This document shows, one piece after another, positions 43,967 to 53,426 of a stretch of DNA of 64,000 bases. The stretch is from Microbacterium commune (GTDB lineage: Bacteria > Actinomycetota > Actinomycetes > Actinomycetales > Microbacteriaceae): assembly GCF_014836945.1 (NCBI RefSeq), contig NZ_JACSPX010000001.1, positions 452,952 through 516,951 of the forward strand, read 5' to 3'. A program made the translations under genes and the position numbers. How positions within the stretch are numbered: position 1 is the stretch's first letter; the number at the start of each line of letters is the position of its first letter. The notes under the pieces are model-generated. The model was not told where the DNA came from, searched no databases, and saw nothing but the letters and a program-made list of their open reading frames with translations.

Positions 43967-44776
43967 ATGCTGACGGTCGCGGCCGACACGGCGCAGAGCG
44001 GGGCGCTGGTGATCCCGCACGGCGTCGTCATCTTCGGCGCGGTCGTGCTGGGACTGTTCGCGGTCGGGCTCGCCTGGCCGGTGCCGGTGGCCCTGTCACG
44101 CGCGTCATGGCCGATGCGCGCGCCCGTGATGGCACTGCTGCTGTGGCAGGCGATCGGCCTGGCCGGCGGGTTCTCGATGATCGCGGCGCTGGCTCTCGCC
44201 GGTCACGCGGCGCTGCCCGGGCATCCATGGCTCGCGCCGATCCCCGCCGCCCTGTTCACCATCTACCTGCTCACCCACCTCGGCGCGACGATCGTGCAGG
44301 TGACGAAGCAGCGCCGCCGCCATCTCGCACTTCTCGAGATGCTGACCTCTCCGCATCCGACCCGCGCGCGCACGCGGGTGATCGACGATGCGGTCCCGAT
44401 GGCCTACTGCCTGCCGAACGGGCCGAGGTCGGTCACCGTGCTCTCCCAGGGACTGCTCGATCGCCTCGATCCGGATGAGCTGGCCGCGGTGATCGCGCAC
44501 GAGCGCGCGCACGTCGAGCAGCGGCACGATCTGCTGCTGCTCGCGTTCCGCGCCTGGCGGTCGGCACTGCCGTGGTTCCCGATCGCGGCGCGTGCGGAAG
44601 TCGAGGTCGCAGCGCTCGTGGAGATGCTCGCCGACGATCACGCGCGCCGGGAGGTGCGCGACGAGGTGCTCGCCAGGGCGATCCTGCAGGTCGGTGCGAG
44701 CGGCGTGCCCGGCGCCGATCAGCCGGTGTCCGGGTCGATGCGGGTGAGCGACCGGTTCCGGCGGCTCGCCGGCTGA
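43967..44776 (+). CDS. M56 family membrane metallopeptidase (BlaR1-like, no sensor domain)
   Basis: A 269-residue membrane protease with four hydrophobic segments (about 16-36, 50-80, 85-105 and near 190) and a cytoplasmic zinc site AAVIAHERAHVEQRHDLL near residue 177 (HExxH), followed by EMLADDHARREV with the third ligand. BlaR1 and MecR1 have about 585 residues with a penicillin-binding sensor; that domain is missing, so the input signal is different. It sits 44 bases after the repressor gene and should cleave it. The start region is a 17-base tandem duplication containing two ATG codons; the second one (43967) opens the long frame. Confidence 0.9.
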   Translation: MLTVAADTAQSGALVIPHGVVIFGAVVLGLFAVGLAWPVPVALSRASWPMRAPVMALLLWQAIGLAGGFSMIAALALAGHAALPGHPWLAPIPAALFTIYLLTHLGATIVQVTKQRRRHLALLEMLTSPHPTRARTRVIDDAVPMAYCLPNGPRSVTVLSQGLLDRLDPDELAAVIAHERAHVEQRHDLLLLAFRAWRSALPWFPIAARAEVEVAALVEMLADDHARREVRDEVLARAILQVGASGVPGADQPVSGSMRVSDRFRRLAG

Positions 44777-44790
44777 CGCGGGAGCGCCCC

Positions 44791-47700
44791 CTACCTCCGC
44801 GTGTTCGCCCGCATCAGATGAGCGGAGGCGGCACGCGCGCCGAGCCGCACGACCGCGTCGCCGTCACGCCGATCCGCTGTGCGGTGCGAGACGAGAACGA
44901 CGATGCGCTCGGCGGTGGCATCGCGGACGTCGCCCATCATCGCCGCGGCGGTCGGCCGATCGAGGTGGGCGGTCGGCTCGTCGAGCAGGATGACCTCGGC
45001 ACGAGTGAGCAGGGCCCGCGCCACGGCGAGCCGCTGACGCTCGCCTCCCGACAGTGCCGAGCCTCCGGGGCCGACCCGGGCCTCGAGGTCGCCGCCGAGC
45101 GCACCCAGCAGGTCGGCGAGACCCGCGTGCGCGAGCACACCGCGCAGCGCATCGTCGTCGGGTGCGTCGTCGCGATCGCGTGCCAGCAGCAGGTTGCCGC
45201 GCAGCGTGGAGTCGAAGACGTAGGCATCCTGCGGGCACCACGCGACCCGGCTGCGCCACGCCCGCTCGTCGAAGGTCGTGATCGGCAGCCGGTCGGCGGT
45301 GATCTCTCCGGATGCCACCGGCAGCGCGCCCATCATCGCCGAGAGCAGCGTGGACTTGCCGGATCCCGACGGCCCGTCGAGCACGAGCCACCGGCCGCGA
45401 TCCACCTCGGCGGTCACGTCCGACACCGCCGGGGCGGCAGCGCCGGGATACGAGACCGTCACCGCTTCGAGCGCGAGGTGTGTGACGGCATCCGGTGTCG
45501 TCGTCCCCCACGCCGGGCTCGGCGCCGGCCGCAGCACGACATCGAGACGACGCAGCAGCGTCTGCAGCGCCGGCAGGCGATGCATCGCGGCGACGAGGGC
45601 GGCGAGCGGCTCGAGCAGGGCCAGCGAGAGCAGTGCGACGACCGACGCGGACTCGGCCGGCAGGTCGGGAGAGAGCACCGGAACGAGCACGGCGAGCATC
45701 GTGGTGGCGATGGTCACGACGGCCGTGCCCAGTCCCGCCGACCACGCGGCGCGGCGCTCCGCCGAGGCGAGCTGCCGCGCGTGCGCGTCGAGCCGGCGCA
45801 GTGCGACGGGCGCGACCGCGTTGCCGCGCAGGTCGTCGGCGGCGGAGGCGAGGACGGCGGTCGAGCGCACGATGGCCGACCGGGCGGCGACGCGATCAGC
45901 GGCGGCGCCGCGCTCGCTGACGACGGCGAGCACCGACGCGATGACGACGGCGGCGATGAGCACCGCGGCGACCAGCACGGTGAGGTGCGGGGTGACGAAC
46001 GCCGCCGTGACGACGGTGCCTGCGACCACGAGCACGCCCGCGCCGAGCGGCGGCACGACGCGCGGCAGCTGGTCGCGCAGGTCGTCGGCGAGCGTGACGA
46101 GGTAGTCGAGCGGGGCGCCGCCCTCGAGCAGACGCCGTGAGCCGGCACCTCGAGCGGCGATGGCCCGCCACAGTCGCAGGCGCAGCGCATCCACCACGAG
46201 GAAGGTCGCACGGTGGGTGACGAGTCGGTCGGCGTAGCGTCCGACAGCACGCCCGATGCCGAACGCGCGCACGCCGACGATCGCGACGAGGAGGTACATG
46301 ATGAACTCCTCGACGCTGGCGCGCACGATCAGCCAGCCCGAGACGGCGGTGAGCGCGACCGCGAGTCCGGCGGCGAGCGCGGAGAGCGCCATCGACGCCG
46401 CCCACAGCCAGGCGTGCGGGCGAAGCAGGGAGGCGAGGGTGAGGCTGCGCCGACCCGCTGCCGGCGGCACTGTGAGGGGGGACGACGACGCCGACGGATG
46501 CCCGGTCTCGGTCCGTCCGTCGGATCCCGAGTCCTCCTGAGGTTCGCCATCGACCCGGTCGGCAGCCGCGTCGTGCACCGAGTCGCCTACCGGGACGAAC
46601 CGGTCGGCGAGGGCCAGGGTGTCGGGCTCGTGACTGGCGAGCACGATCGTGCAGCGCCCGGCGCGACGTCGCACCGCGGCGCGCACGAGGTCGGCCGCGA
46701 CGGGGTCGAGGTGCGCGGTGGGCTCGTCGAGAACGAGAAGACGCGCGCCGGCATCCACCCGGGCGAGGGCGCGCGCGACGGCCAGCCGGCGCTGCTCCCC
46801 CGGGCTGAGCTCGGCGACCGCCGCGTCAGCGAGCCGCCCGAGGCCCAGCTCGTCGAGCGCCTCCGGCCCCGCTCCGTACAGCGCCAGTTCGTCGCGCGGC
46901 GTGGCGGCGAAGGCGCGCGGTGCCTGAGGCGCCCAGGCCACAGCATCCGGATCGACCCCGCGCACCGCCCCCGAGATCTCCGCATCGGCGGGCAGCACCC
47001 CGGCCAGCGCGCCGAGCAGGGTCGACTTGCCTGCGCCGCTCGGTCCGGTCACCGCCGTGATCCCCGAGATCTCTGCCGTCACCTCGCGCAGGGCGGGTGT
47101 CTGCCGGCCCGGGTACGTGACCGTCAGCGCATCGACGCGCGTCCGGCCCGACGGGTCGACGCGCACGTCGTGCCGCGCCGGCGCTCCGAGCATCGCCTTC
47201 GCGCGCTCGAGAGCGGACAGTCCGTCCTGCGACGCGTGGAAGGCCGTGCCGACGTCGCGCAGGGCGGTGAAGCACTCCGGCGCGAGGATCAGCGCGATGA
47301 GCGCCGGCTCCAGCCCCATCGTGCCGTTGAGCAGACGCAGGCCGAGGAACACGGCCACCACCGCCACCGAGATCGTGGCGATGAGCTCGAGGGCGAGCGC
47401 CGACAGGAACGCCCAGCGCAGCGTCTCCTCGGTGTGCCGGCGATAGCGACGCTGGATGCCGTCGAGAGCACGCGTCTGCTCGTCGACGCGGCCCAGCCCG
47501 ACGAGCACGGGCAGACCGCGGGCGAGCTCGGTGAGGTGATCAGCGAGACGGGTGAGTGCCGTGAGCGCGGCGTCGGTGCGCTGCTGCGTGTGCCGGCCGA
47601 TCAGGATCATGAACAGCGGCACCAGCGGCACGGTGATCACGATGATGAGCGCGCTGAGCCAGTCGGCACCGAGGATCCGCACGCCCACCAGCACGGGCAC

Positions 47701-48153
47701 GACCGCCGCGCCGATCAGGGCGGGCAGCGACTGGATGAAGTAGTCGTCGAGGTCGTCGAGACCGTCCGCGGCGAGCACGGCGGTGCCGCCGCCGGCGCGG
47801 TCGCCCTCGACGATGCGACCCCACAGGCGGCTGCGCAGGTCGCGCTTGACGTGGGTTGCGACGCGGCGGGAGACGACGGATGTCGCCCATTCCGCCCCGG
47901 CCCGCAGCAGCGCTCCCGTCACGCCCAGGATGAGGATGGCGCGGGTGGCGTCGGGTGTCAGCCCGGATGCCGCGAGGCCGGCGATCCCACGCGCCACGGC
48001 CTCGGCGATGAGCACGAGCCCGAGTGCGCGTGCGGCGGCGAGCAGCCCGAGCACGTACAGTGCCCGCTTCGGCACCAAGGACAGGTCGGGCCGGCGCGAC
48101 GGCGTCTTGGGGCGCGACGCCTCCAGCACCCAGGGATCTCGGTCAGCGCTCAC
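44791..48153 (-). CDS. cydDC: Fused CydDC thiol exporter
   Basis: A 1120-residue fusion of the two ABC half-transporters that export cysteine and glutathione and are needed to assemble cytochrome bd. The first half has a six-helix membrane domain (about 30-310) and a nucleotide-binding domain with Walker A TGPSGAGKST near 370, signature LSPGEQRRLAVA and Walker B RLLVLDEPTAHLDP. A polar Ser/Asp-rich linker (about 530-575) leads into the second half: Walker A DGPSGSGKST near 926, LSGGERQRLAVA near 1032 and VILLDEPTAHLDR. The GTG at 48153 is six bases behind TAGAAT (minus), which lies inside an operator identical in form to that at cydA. Separate cydD and cydC genes are the rule outside actinobacteria. 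Confidence 0.95.
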   Translation of the reverse strand: MSADRDPWVLEASRPKTPSRRPDLSLVPKRALYVLGLLAAARALGLVLIAEAVARGIAGLAASGLTPDATRAILILGVTGALLRAGAEWATSVVSRRVATHVKRDLRSRLWGRIVEGDRAGGGTAVLAADGLDDLDDYFIQSLPALIGAAVVPVLVGVRILGADWLSALIIVITVPLVPLFMILIGRHTQQRTDAALTALTRLADHLTELARGLPVLVGLGRVDEQTRALDGIQRRYRRHTEETLRWAFLSALALELIATISVAVVAVFLGLRLLNGTMGLEPALIALILAPECFTALRDVGTAFHASQDGLSALERAKAMLGAPARHDVRVDPSGRTRVDALTVTYPGRQTPALREVTAEISGITAVTGPSGAGKSTLLGALAGVLPADAEISGAVRGVDPDAVAWAPQAPRAFAATPRDELALYGAGPEALDELGLGRLADAAVAELSPGEQRRLAVARALARVDAGARLLVLDEPTAHLDPVAADLVRAAVRRRAGRCTIVLASHEPDTLALADRFVPVGDSVHDAAADRVDGEPQEDSGSDGRTETGHPSASSSPLTVPPAAGRRSLTLASLLRPHAWLWAASMALSALAAGLAVALTAVSGWLIVRASVEEFIMYLLVAIVGVRAFGIGRAVGRYADRLVTHRATFLVVDALRLRLWRAIAARGAGSRRLLEGGAPLDYLVTLADDLRDQLPRVVPPLGAGVLVVAGTVVTAAFVTPHLTVLVAAVLIAAVVIASVLAVVSERGAAADRVAARSAIVRSTAVLASAADDLRGNAVAPVALRRLDAHARQLASAERRAAWSAGLGTAVVTIATTMLAVLVPVLSPDLPAESASVVALLSLALLEPLAALVAAMHRLPALQTLLRRLDVVLRPAPSPAWGTTTPDAVTHLALEAVTVSYPGAAAPAVSDVTAEVDRGRWLVLDGPSGSGKSTLLSAMMGALPVASGEITADRLPITTFDERAWRSRVAWCPQDAYVFDSTLRGNLLLARDRDDAPDDDALRGVLAHAGLADLLGALGGDLEARVGPGGSALSGGERQRLAVARALLTRAEVILLDEPTAHLDRPTAAAMMGDVRDATAERIVVLVSHRTADRRDGDAVVRLGARAASAHLMRANTRR

Positions 48154-48177
48154 CCCGTAATTCTACTGTGCGTAGAA
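48154..48177 (-). promoter_or_regulatory. cydDC promoter with BlaI-type operator
   Basis: TTCTAC (48161-48166) and GTAGAA (48172-48177) form a perfect 17-base dyad with a five-base centre. On the minus strand its proximal half supplies the -10 TAGAAT (48160-48165), followed by six bases and the GTG. The repressor would cover the -10 of a leaderless promoter. Confidence 0.78.
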
Positions 48178-48204
48178 GTGCGGGTCTGTCGCGCCGCCAG
48201 CGGA

Positions 48205-51200
48205 TCAGACGACCGCCGGCTCCGCCTTCGCCGGCTCGGGGAACATCGCGGTGAAGAGGTTGCCGACCCACTCGATGAGATCGGAGTCCGTGGGCATCGG
48301 CACGACCAGCGCTTCTCCTCCGCCGACGAGCTTCGCCTTCGGGTACAGCCGCTGCAGGCGCACCTTCATCGAGTCCTCGAAGCGGGCCGGCGCGATGCGC
48401 AGGTTCGATCCCATCGCCACGACATCCGACAGCCCGGCTCGCGCGGCGCGCCGGCGCAGACGCGCCACCTTCACCAGCGTGGTGACCTCGTCGGGGAACG
48501 CACCGTACCGGTCGACGAGCTCCTCGACCACGAGGTCGATCGCGTCGTCAGCGGCCGACACCGTGGCCGCCGACGACAGCTTCTGATAGGCCTCCAGCCG
48601 CAGCCGCTCGCTGTCGATGTAGTACTCGGGGATGCGGGCATCCACGGGCAGCTCGAGACGCAGCTCGACCTCGGAGTTCGTGTCCTCGCCGCGGAAGGTC
48701 GCCACCGCCTCGCCGATCATCCGCAGGTACAGGTCGAACCCGACCCCGGCGATGTGGCCGGCTTGCTCGGCGCCGAGCAGGTTGCCCGCACCGCGCAGCT
48801 CGAGGTCCTTCAGCGCCACCTGCATACCCGAGCCCAGGTCGTTGTTCACCGCGATGGTCTGCAGACGGTCGGCTGCGGTCTCGCTCAGCGGCTTCGTGTC
48901 GTCGTACAGGAAGTACGCGTACGCGCGCTCGCGCCCGCGGCCCACGCGTCCGCGCAGCTGGTGCAGCTGCGACAGGCCGTACTTGTCGGCCCGGTCGATG
49001 ATGATCGTGTTGGCGTTGGAGATGTCGAGACCGGTCTCGATGATGGTGGTCGAGACGAGCACGTCGTACTTGCGCTCCCAGAAGTCGTCGACGACCTGCT
49101 CGAGCTGATGCTCGCCCATCCTGCCGTGCGCCACCGCGATCCGCGCCTCCGGCACGAGCTCGGCGAGCTCCGACGCGACGCGCTGGATCGACTGCACGCG
49201 GTTGTGCACGAAGAACACCTGCCCCTCGCGCAGGATCTCGCGGCGGATCGCCGCGGCGATCTGCTTGTCGCTGCGCGGGCCGACGAACGAGAGGATCGGA
49301 TGCCTGTCCTCCGGCGGCGTCTGCAGCGTCGACATCTCCCGGATGCCGGTGACCGCCATCTCGAGGGTGCGCGGGATGGGCGTGGCGCTCATGGCGAGGA
49401 TGTCGACGTTCGTCTTCAACTTCTTCAGCGCGTCCTTGTGCTCGACGCCGAAGCGCTGCTCCTCGTCGATGATCATCAAACCGAGGTCCTTGAAGAGCAC
49501 CTGCTCGGTGAGGATGCGGTGCGTGCCGATGACCATGTCGACCGACCCGTCGAGCAGACCCTGCAGCGTGAGCCGCGCCTCCTTGTCGCTCTGGAACCGC
49601 GAAAGCGGTCGCACCTGCACCGGGAAGCCGGCGAACCGCTCGGTGAAGGTCTCGAAGTGCTGCTTGACGAGCAGGGTGGTCGGCACGAGCATCGCGACCT
49701 GCTTGCCCTCCTGGATGGCCTTGAAGGCGGCGCGAACCGCGACCTCGGTCTTGCCGAAGCCGACGTCACCCGAGAGCAGGCGGTCCATCGGGATGGGCCG
49801 CTCCATGTCGGCTTTGATCTCTTCGATCGTCTGCAGCTGGTCGTGGGTCTCGGCGAACGGGAACGCCTCCTCCAGCTCTCGCTGCCAGGGCGTGTCGGGG
49901 CCGAAGGCGTGCCCCTTCGAGCTCATCCGCGCCGAGTACAGCTTGACCAGCTCGACGGCGATGTCGCGCACCGCCCGGCGCGCCTTGCCCTTGGCCGCCG
50001 CCCAGTCGCTGCCGCCCATCTTCGACAGGGTGGGCGCCTCACCGCCGACGTATTTCGAGAGCATGTCGAGCTGGTCGGTGGGCACGAAGAGCTTGTCGCC
50101 CGGGTACCCGCGCTTCGAGGGCGCGTACTCCAGCACGAGGTACTCGCGCGTCGTCTTCACGGCGTTGCGTCCGCCCGACGACACCTCGCGCTTGGTCATC
50201 TCGACGAAGCGGCCGATGCCGTGCGTGGAGTGCACGACGAAGTCGCCCGGCTTCAGCTGCAGGGGGTCGACGACGTTGCGGCGGCGCGACGCGAGCTTCT
50301 TCACCGTCCGCTGGTCGCCGCCGATGGTGCGGCCGTAGAACTCGTTGTCGGTGAGCACGGCGATCCGGGCATCCGGCACCTGGAAACCCGATTCGACCGA
50401 TCCCGCGACCAGCGTCGCCACACCGGCCTCGGGCTCGTCGACCAGACGGTCGACGATGCGCGCGGCGAGGCCGCGGTCGCTGAGCACGTCGCGCGCCCGC
50501 TCGACCAGCCCCTGGCCCGCCGCGATGACGACGACGCGCCAGCCCTCGGCGAGCCGCGCCTCGACGAACGCGATCGCACCGTCGACGTTTCCGTGGAACG
50601 ACGGGATGATCGAGGCGTCGAGGTTCTCGGCCGCGTCGTCGTCGACGGCGAACGGCGTGACCCGCCACCACACGCCGTCGCGCTCGTGCACGATCTCGCG
50701 CATGCGCGCCAGGCTGAGGAAGTCACCCGCCCCGAGGTCGATCGGAGCCGAGGCGCCCGAGGTCGCCGCGCTCCACGCCGCCTCGAGGAACTCGCGGTTC
50801 GTCTCGCCGAGGTTGTGCGCGCGCGAACTGGCGCGCTCCGGATCGACGACGGCCGTGGCCGAGCCCTCCGGAAGGTACTCGGCCAGCGTCATCAGCGGAC
50901 CTGCGACGACAGGCAGCAGCGACTCCATGCCCTCGACGGGGATGCCCTGCGACATCTTCTCGAGCATCGCCGACATTGCCGGGAAGCGGCCCACCAGCTC
51001 GCCGGCGCGCTCACGCACCTCGGCGGTGAGCAGCAGCTCACGGCTCGCGGCGAGCGACACCGATGCCACCTCGCCGGGCAGGGAGCGCTGGTCGGCGACC
51101 GAGAAGGCGCGGATCTGGTCGACCTCGTCACCGAAGAACTCCACCCGCAGCGGGTGATCGGCCGTCGGCGGGAAGACGTCGAGGATGCCACCGCGCACCG

Positions 51201-51741
51201 CGAACTCGCCCCGGCGCGAGACCATGTCGACGCGCGAGTAGGCGCGCTCGATCAGCTGCTCGACCGCGTCATCGAGCTCGATCCCCCGCCCGCCGACCCG
51301 CAGCTCGACCGGTGCCGCGTCGCCCAGATTCGAAGCGAGCGGCTGCAGGGCGGCGCGCACCGAGGCGACCACGACGAGCGGCCTCTCGCCTGTCCAGGTC
51401 ACGATGCGACGCAGCGCGTCGAGACGCTTGCCGACCGTGTCGGGGCTCGGGCTCAGCCGCTCGTGCGGCAGGGTCTCCCACGCGGGGAAGGTGAGGATCT
51501 CGGCGTCCTCCAGATACGCGGCGAGCGCCGCGGCGACCGATTCCGCGCGACGGCCGGTGGGCGCGATGACGAGGGCGGATGCCGGCCTGCCGGCCGACAC
51601 GCGCTTGCGCAGCAGCCCCGCGATGATCGGGACGTCGAGCCCGTCGACCGCCGAGATCTCGGCATCGGTCTGCGCCCAGGTGAGGGCGTCACGGTACAGG
51701 TTCGCCTCTTCCAAGGCGCGTAGAATCCCCGGAACAGTCAC
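48205..51741 (-). CDS. mfd: Transcription-repair coupling factor
   Basis: Mfd pushes stalled RNA polymerase off damaged DNA and recruits UvrAB. The 1178 residues include the UvrB-like N-terminal domains (with EILTFPAWETLPHERLSP near 80), the RNA-polymerase-interacting domain starting LKPGDFVVHSTHGIGRFVEM near 495, and the translocase with Walker A LLSGDVGFGKTEVAVRAAF near 650, the DEEQ box MIIDEEQRFGVEHK near 755, motif III ALSATPIPRTL and motif VI HQLRGRVGRGRE. The C-terminal TRCF domain follows. The GTG at 51741 is six bases behind TAGAAT (51748-51753, minus), so it looks leaderless. The long open frame on the opposite strand is an artefact of codon bias. Confidence 0.97.
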   Translation of the reverse strand: MTVPGILRALEEANLYRDALTWAQTDAEISAVDGLDVPIIAGLLRKRVSAGRPASALVIAPTGRRAESVAAALAAYLEDAEILTFPAWETLPHERLSPSPDTVGKRLDALRRIVTWTGERPLVVVASVRAALQPLASNLGDAAPVELRVGGRGIELDDAVEQLIERAYSRVDMVSRRGEFAVRGGILDVFPPTADHPLRVEFFGDEVDQIRAFSVADQRSLPGEVASVSLAASRELLLTAEVRERAGELVGRFPAMSAMLEKMSQGIPVEGMESLLPVVAGPLMTLAEYLPEGSATAVVDPERASSRAHNLGETNREFLEAAWSAATSGASAPIDLGAGDFLSLARMREIVHERDGVWWRVTPFAVDDDAAENLDASIIPSFHGNVDGAIAFVEARLAEGWRVVVIAAGQGLVERARDVLSDRGLAARIVDRLVDEPEAGVATLVAGSVESGFQVPDARIAVLTDNEFYGRTIGGDQRTVKKLASRRRNVVDPLQLKPGDFVVHSTHGIGRFVEMTKREVSSGGRNAVKTTREYLVLEYAPSKRGYPGDKLFVPTDQLDMLSKYVGGEAPTLSKMGGSDWAAAKGKARRAVRDIAVELVKLYSARMSSKGHAFGPDTPWQRELEEAFPFAETHDQLQTIEEIKADMERPIPMDRLLSGDVGFGKTEVAVRAAFKAIQEGKQVAMLVPTTLLVKQHFETFTERFAGFPVQVRPLSRFQSDKEARLTLQGLLDGSVDMVIGTHRILTEQVLFKDLGLMIIDEEQRFGVEHKDALKKLKTNVDILAMSATPIPRTLEMAVTGIREMSTLQTPPEDRHPILSFVGPRSDKQIAAAIRREILREGQVFFVHNRVQSIQRVASELAELVPEARIAVAHGRMGEHQLEQVVDDFWERKYDVLVSTTIIETGLDISNANTIIIDRADKYGLSQLHQLRGRVGRGRERAYAYFLYDDTKPLSETAADRLQTIAVNNDLGSGMQVALKDLELRGAGNLLGAEQAGHIAGVGFDLYLRMIGEAVATFRGEDTNSEVELRLELPVDARIPEYYIDSERLRLEAYQKLSSAATVSAADDAIDLVVEELVDRYGAFPDEVTTLVKVARLRRRAARAGLSDVVAMGSNLRIAPARFEDSMKVRLQRLYPKAKLVGGGEALVVPMPTDSDLIEWVGNLFTAMFPEPAKAEPAVV

Positions 51742-51790
51742 CGGACGATTCTAGTCGTGACCGTCGACACGTCGGCCCGCTCCCGCTTGC

Positions 51791-52741
51791 TCAGCGCATC
51801 GCATCGGGCTCGCCGACCCCCGGCGCACCCGGATCACTCGGCAGCGGCAGATCACGGCGCCCTCGGCGGCTGCGCCTCGAGCCGCGGAAGCCCTCCACCG
51901 CCAGCACCGCGAGGGCCACGGCGAGGATGAGGTAGACGAGCGCGTCCGCGCCCTGCATCCGCTCGCCAAGCAGCAGCGCGACGCAGACGAGCAGCACGGG
52001 CTCGACGTAGCTGAGCAGACCGAACACGGGCAGCGGCAGCAGGGTCGCCGCCGCGAGATAGAGCGACATGGCCGCCGCGCTGGCCAGCCCGATGCCCACG
52101 AGACCCGAGAGCTCGGCACCGGAGATGACGCCGGGTGCGGCGGTGACGAGGAAGATCACCGCGAGCGGCACCATCAGCAGCGATTCGGCGCCGAAGACGA
52201 TCGGGCCGTCGAGTCCGAAGCGCTGCCGCACCACGAAGTAGACGGTGTACGGCAGGCAGATCGCCAGCGTCACCCACGACAGCTGCGGGGTGGCCGCGAC
52301 CTTCACCGCAACGGCGACGGCGGCGAGAGAGACGACGAGCCACTGCATCCGGCTCACCGGCGCCCCCAGGAGGAAGCGACCGCCGAGGACGAGGCAGATC
52401 GGCAGCAGCAGGTAGCCGAGGGAGGTGTCCAGGGCGTGCCCGTGCATGGGCGCCCACATGAAGAGCCAGAGCTGGAAGCCGATGATGGCGGCGAGGCCGA
52501 CCAGGAGCAGCGGCATCCACCACCGTGCGCGCAGTCGCCGGCCGAGTACGCGCAGCTGCTCACGGGCGAGCGGGTGCGCCAGGGCGAGCGCGTAGCAGGC
52601 GAAGGTCACGAGGATGCGCCACGCGAACACCACCTCGGCGGATGAGCTCAGCACGCCCGCGAGGAAGAAGATCACCCCGAACAGCACGGATGCGAGCACC
52701 GACGCGAGCACGCCGCGAGGCGAGGTGTGCTGCACCGCCAC
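51791..52741 (-). CDS. EamA family (RarD-like) transporter
   Basis: A 316-residue protein with ten hydrophobic segments in two five-helix halves, as in drug/metabolite transporters. The start SPRGVLASVLASVLFGVIFFLAGVL, then AEVVFAWRILVTFACYALALA, resembles RarD. The second half ends LPVFGLLSYVEPVLLVCVALLLGERM, the typical EamA sequence. A Pro/Arg-rich tail follows. GTG at 52741 was chosen because AAGGAGG lies five bases upstream; the longer frame to 52885 is antisense to the next gene. The substrate is unknown. Confidence 0.88.
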   Translation of the reverse strand: MAVQHTSPRGVLASVLASVLFGVIFFLAGVLSSSAEVVFAWRILVTFACYALALAHPLAREQLRVLGRRLRARWWMPLLLVGLAAIIGFQLWLFMWAPMHGHALDTSLGYLLLPICLVLGGRFLLGAPVSRMQWLVVSLAAVAVAVKVAATPQLSWVTLAICLPYTVYFVVRQRFGLDGPIVFGAESLLMVPLAVIFLVTAAPGVISGAELSGLVGIGLASAAAMSLYLAAATLLPLPVFGLLSYVEPVLLVCVALLLGERMQGADALVYLILAVALAVLAVEGFRGSRRSRRGRRDLPLPSDPGAPGVGEPDAMR

Positions 52742-52823
52742 GACCGCCTCCTTCTGGGCACCGCCGACCGCCGCGCACCGACCTCCAGGATATCCGCCGG
52801 CGGGCTGCGGATACCGTGGCGGG

Positions 52824-53387
52824 ATGGACCCCGTCTCCCTGCACACCGAGCGACTCGTGCTCAGCATCCCGACCGGCGCCGACATCGATGCGATCAGCGC
52901 GGCCTGTCAGGATCCCGAGGTGCCGCGCTGGACGACCGTGCCGAGTCCCTACACGCCACAGCATGCGGCGGACTTCGTCGACCTCGTCGCCGGATGGTGG
53001 GCGGACGGCGTCGAGACGGTGTGGGCGATTCGCAAGGGCGGCGTGCTCGCGGGCATGATCGGGCTGCATCGGATCACCGCTCCCTCGCGCGGCGGCGAGG
53101 CCGAACTGGGTTTCTGGGGAGTCGCCGACTTCCGCGGGCAGGGCATCATGACCGAGGCGGCGCGAGCCGTGATCGACTATGCGTTCGACGACCTCGGGCT
53201 CGTGCGGATCACCTGGCGCGCCGTCGTGGGGAATCTGCCGTCGGCCCGCACCGCGCGGGCGCTCGGCTTCCGCTACGAGGGAACGCTGCGCCAGGGGCTC
53301 AGCAACCCGCGCGGCCGCGATGACGGCTGGATCGCGGGGCTGCTCGCCTCCGACGACCGCGTACCGGTCGAGTGGCCGGTACTGTGA
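52824..53387 (+). CDS. GNAT family N-acetyltransferase
   Basis: A 187-residue acetyltransferase of the RimJ/RimL type: LHTERLVLSIPTGADIDAI opens the fold. GEAELGFWGVADFRGQGIMTEAARAVIDYAF near residue 95 holds the acetyl-CoA pyrophosphate loop (Q/RxxGxG/A as RGQGIM), and VGNLPSARTARALGFRYEGTLRQ near 136 is the conserved end. The acceptor is not predictable. The ATG at 52824 is six bases behind TACCGT (52812-52817), so probably leaderless. It faces the EamA gene divergently across 82 bases. Confidence 0.9.
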   Translation: MDPVSLHTERLVLSIPTGADIDAISAACQDPEVPRWTTVPSPYTPQHAADFVDLVAGWWADGVETVWAIRKGGVLAGMIGLHRITAPSRGGEAELGFWGVADFRGQGIMTEAARAVIDYAFDDLGLVRITWRAVVGNLPSARTARALGFRYEGTLRQGLSNPRGRDDGWIAGLLASDDRVPVEWPVL

Positions 53388-53426
53388 ACCGCCCTCGGCC
53401 GGCCTCGCGCGTGACAGGATGACGGC

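Noticed and set aside
46213..51723. An 1836-codon open frame on the plus strand across the cydDC-mfd region
   Set aside because: It is antisense to two unmistakable genes. At this GC content stop codons are rare in several frames; the translation is low-complexity (long runs of Arg, Asp, Glu, His, Val) with no family motifs.
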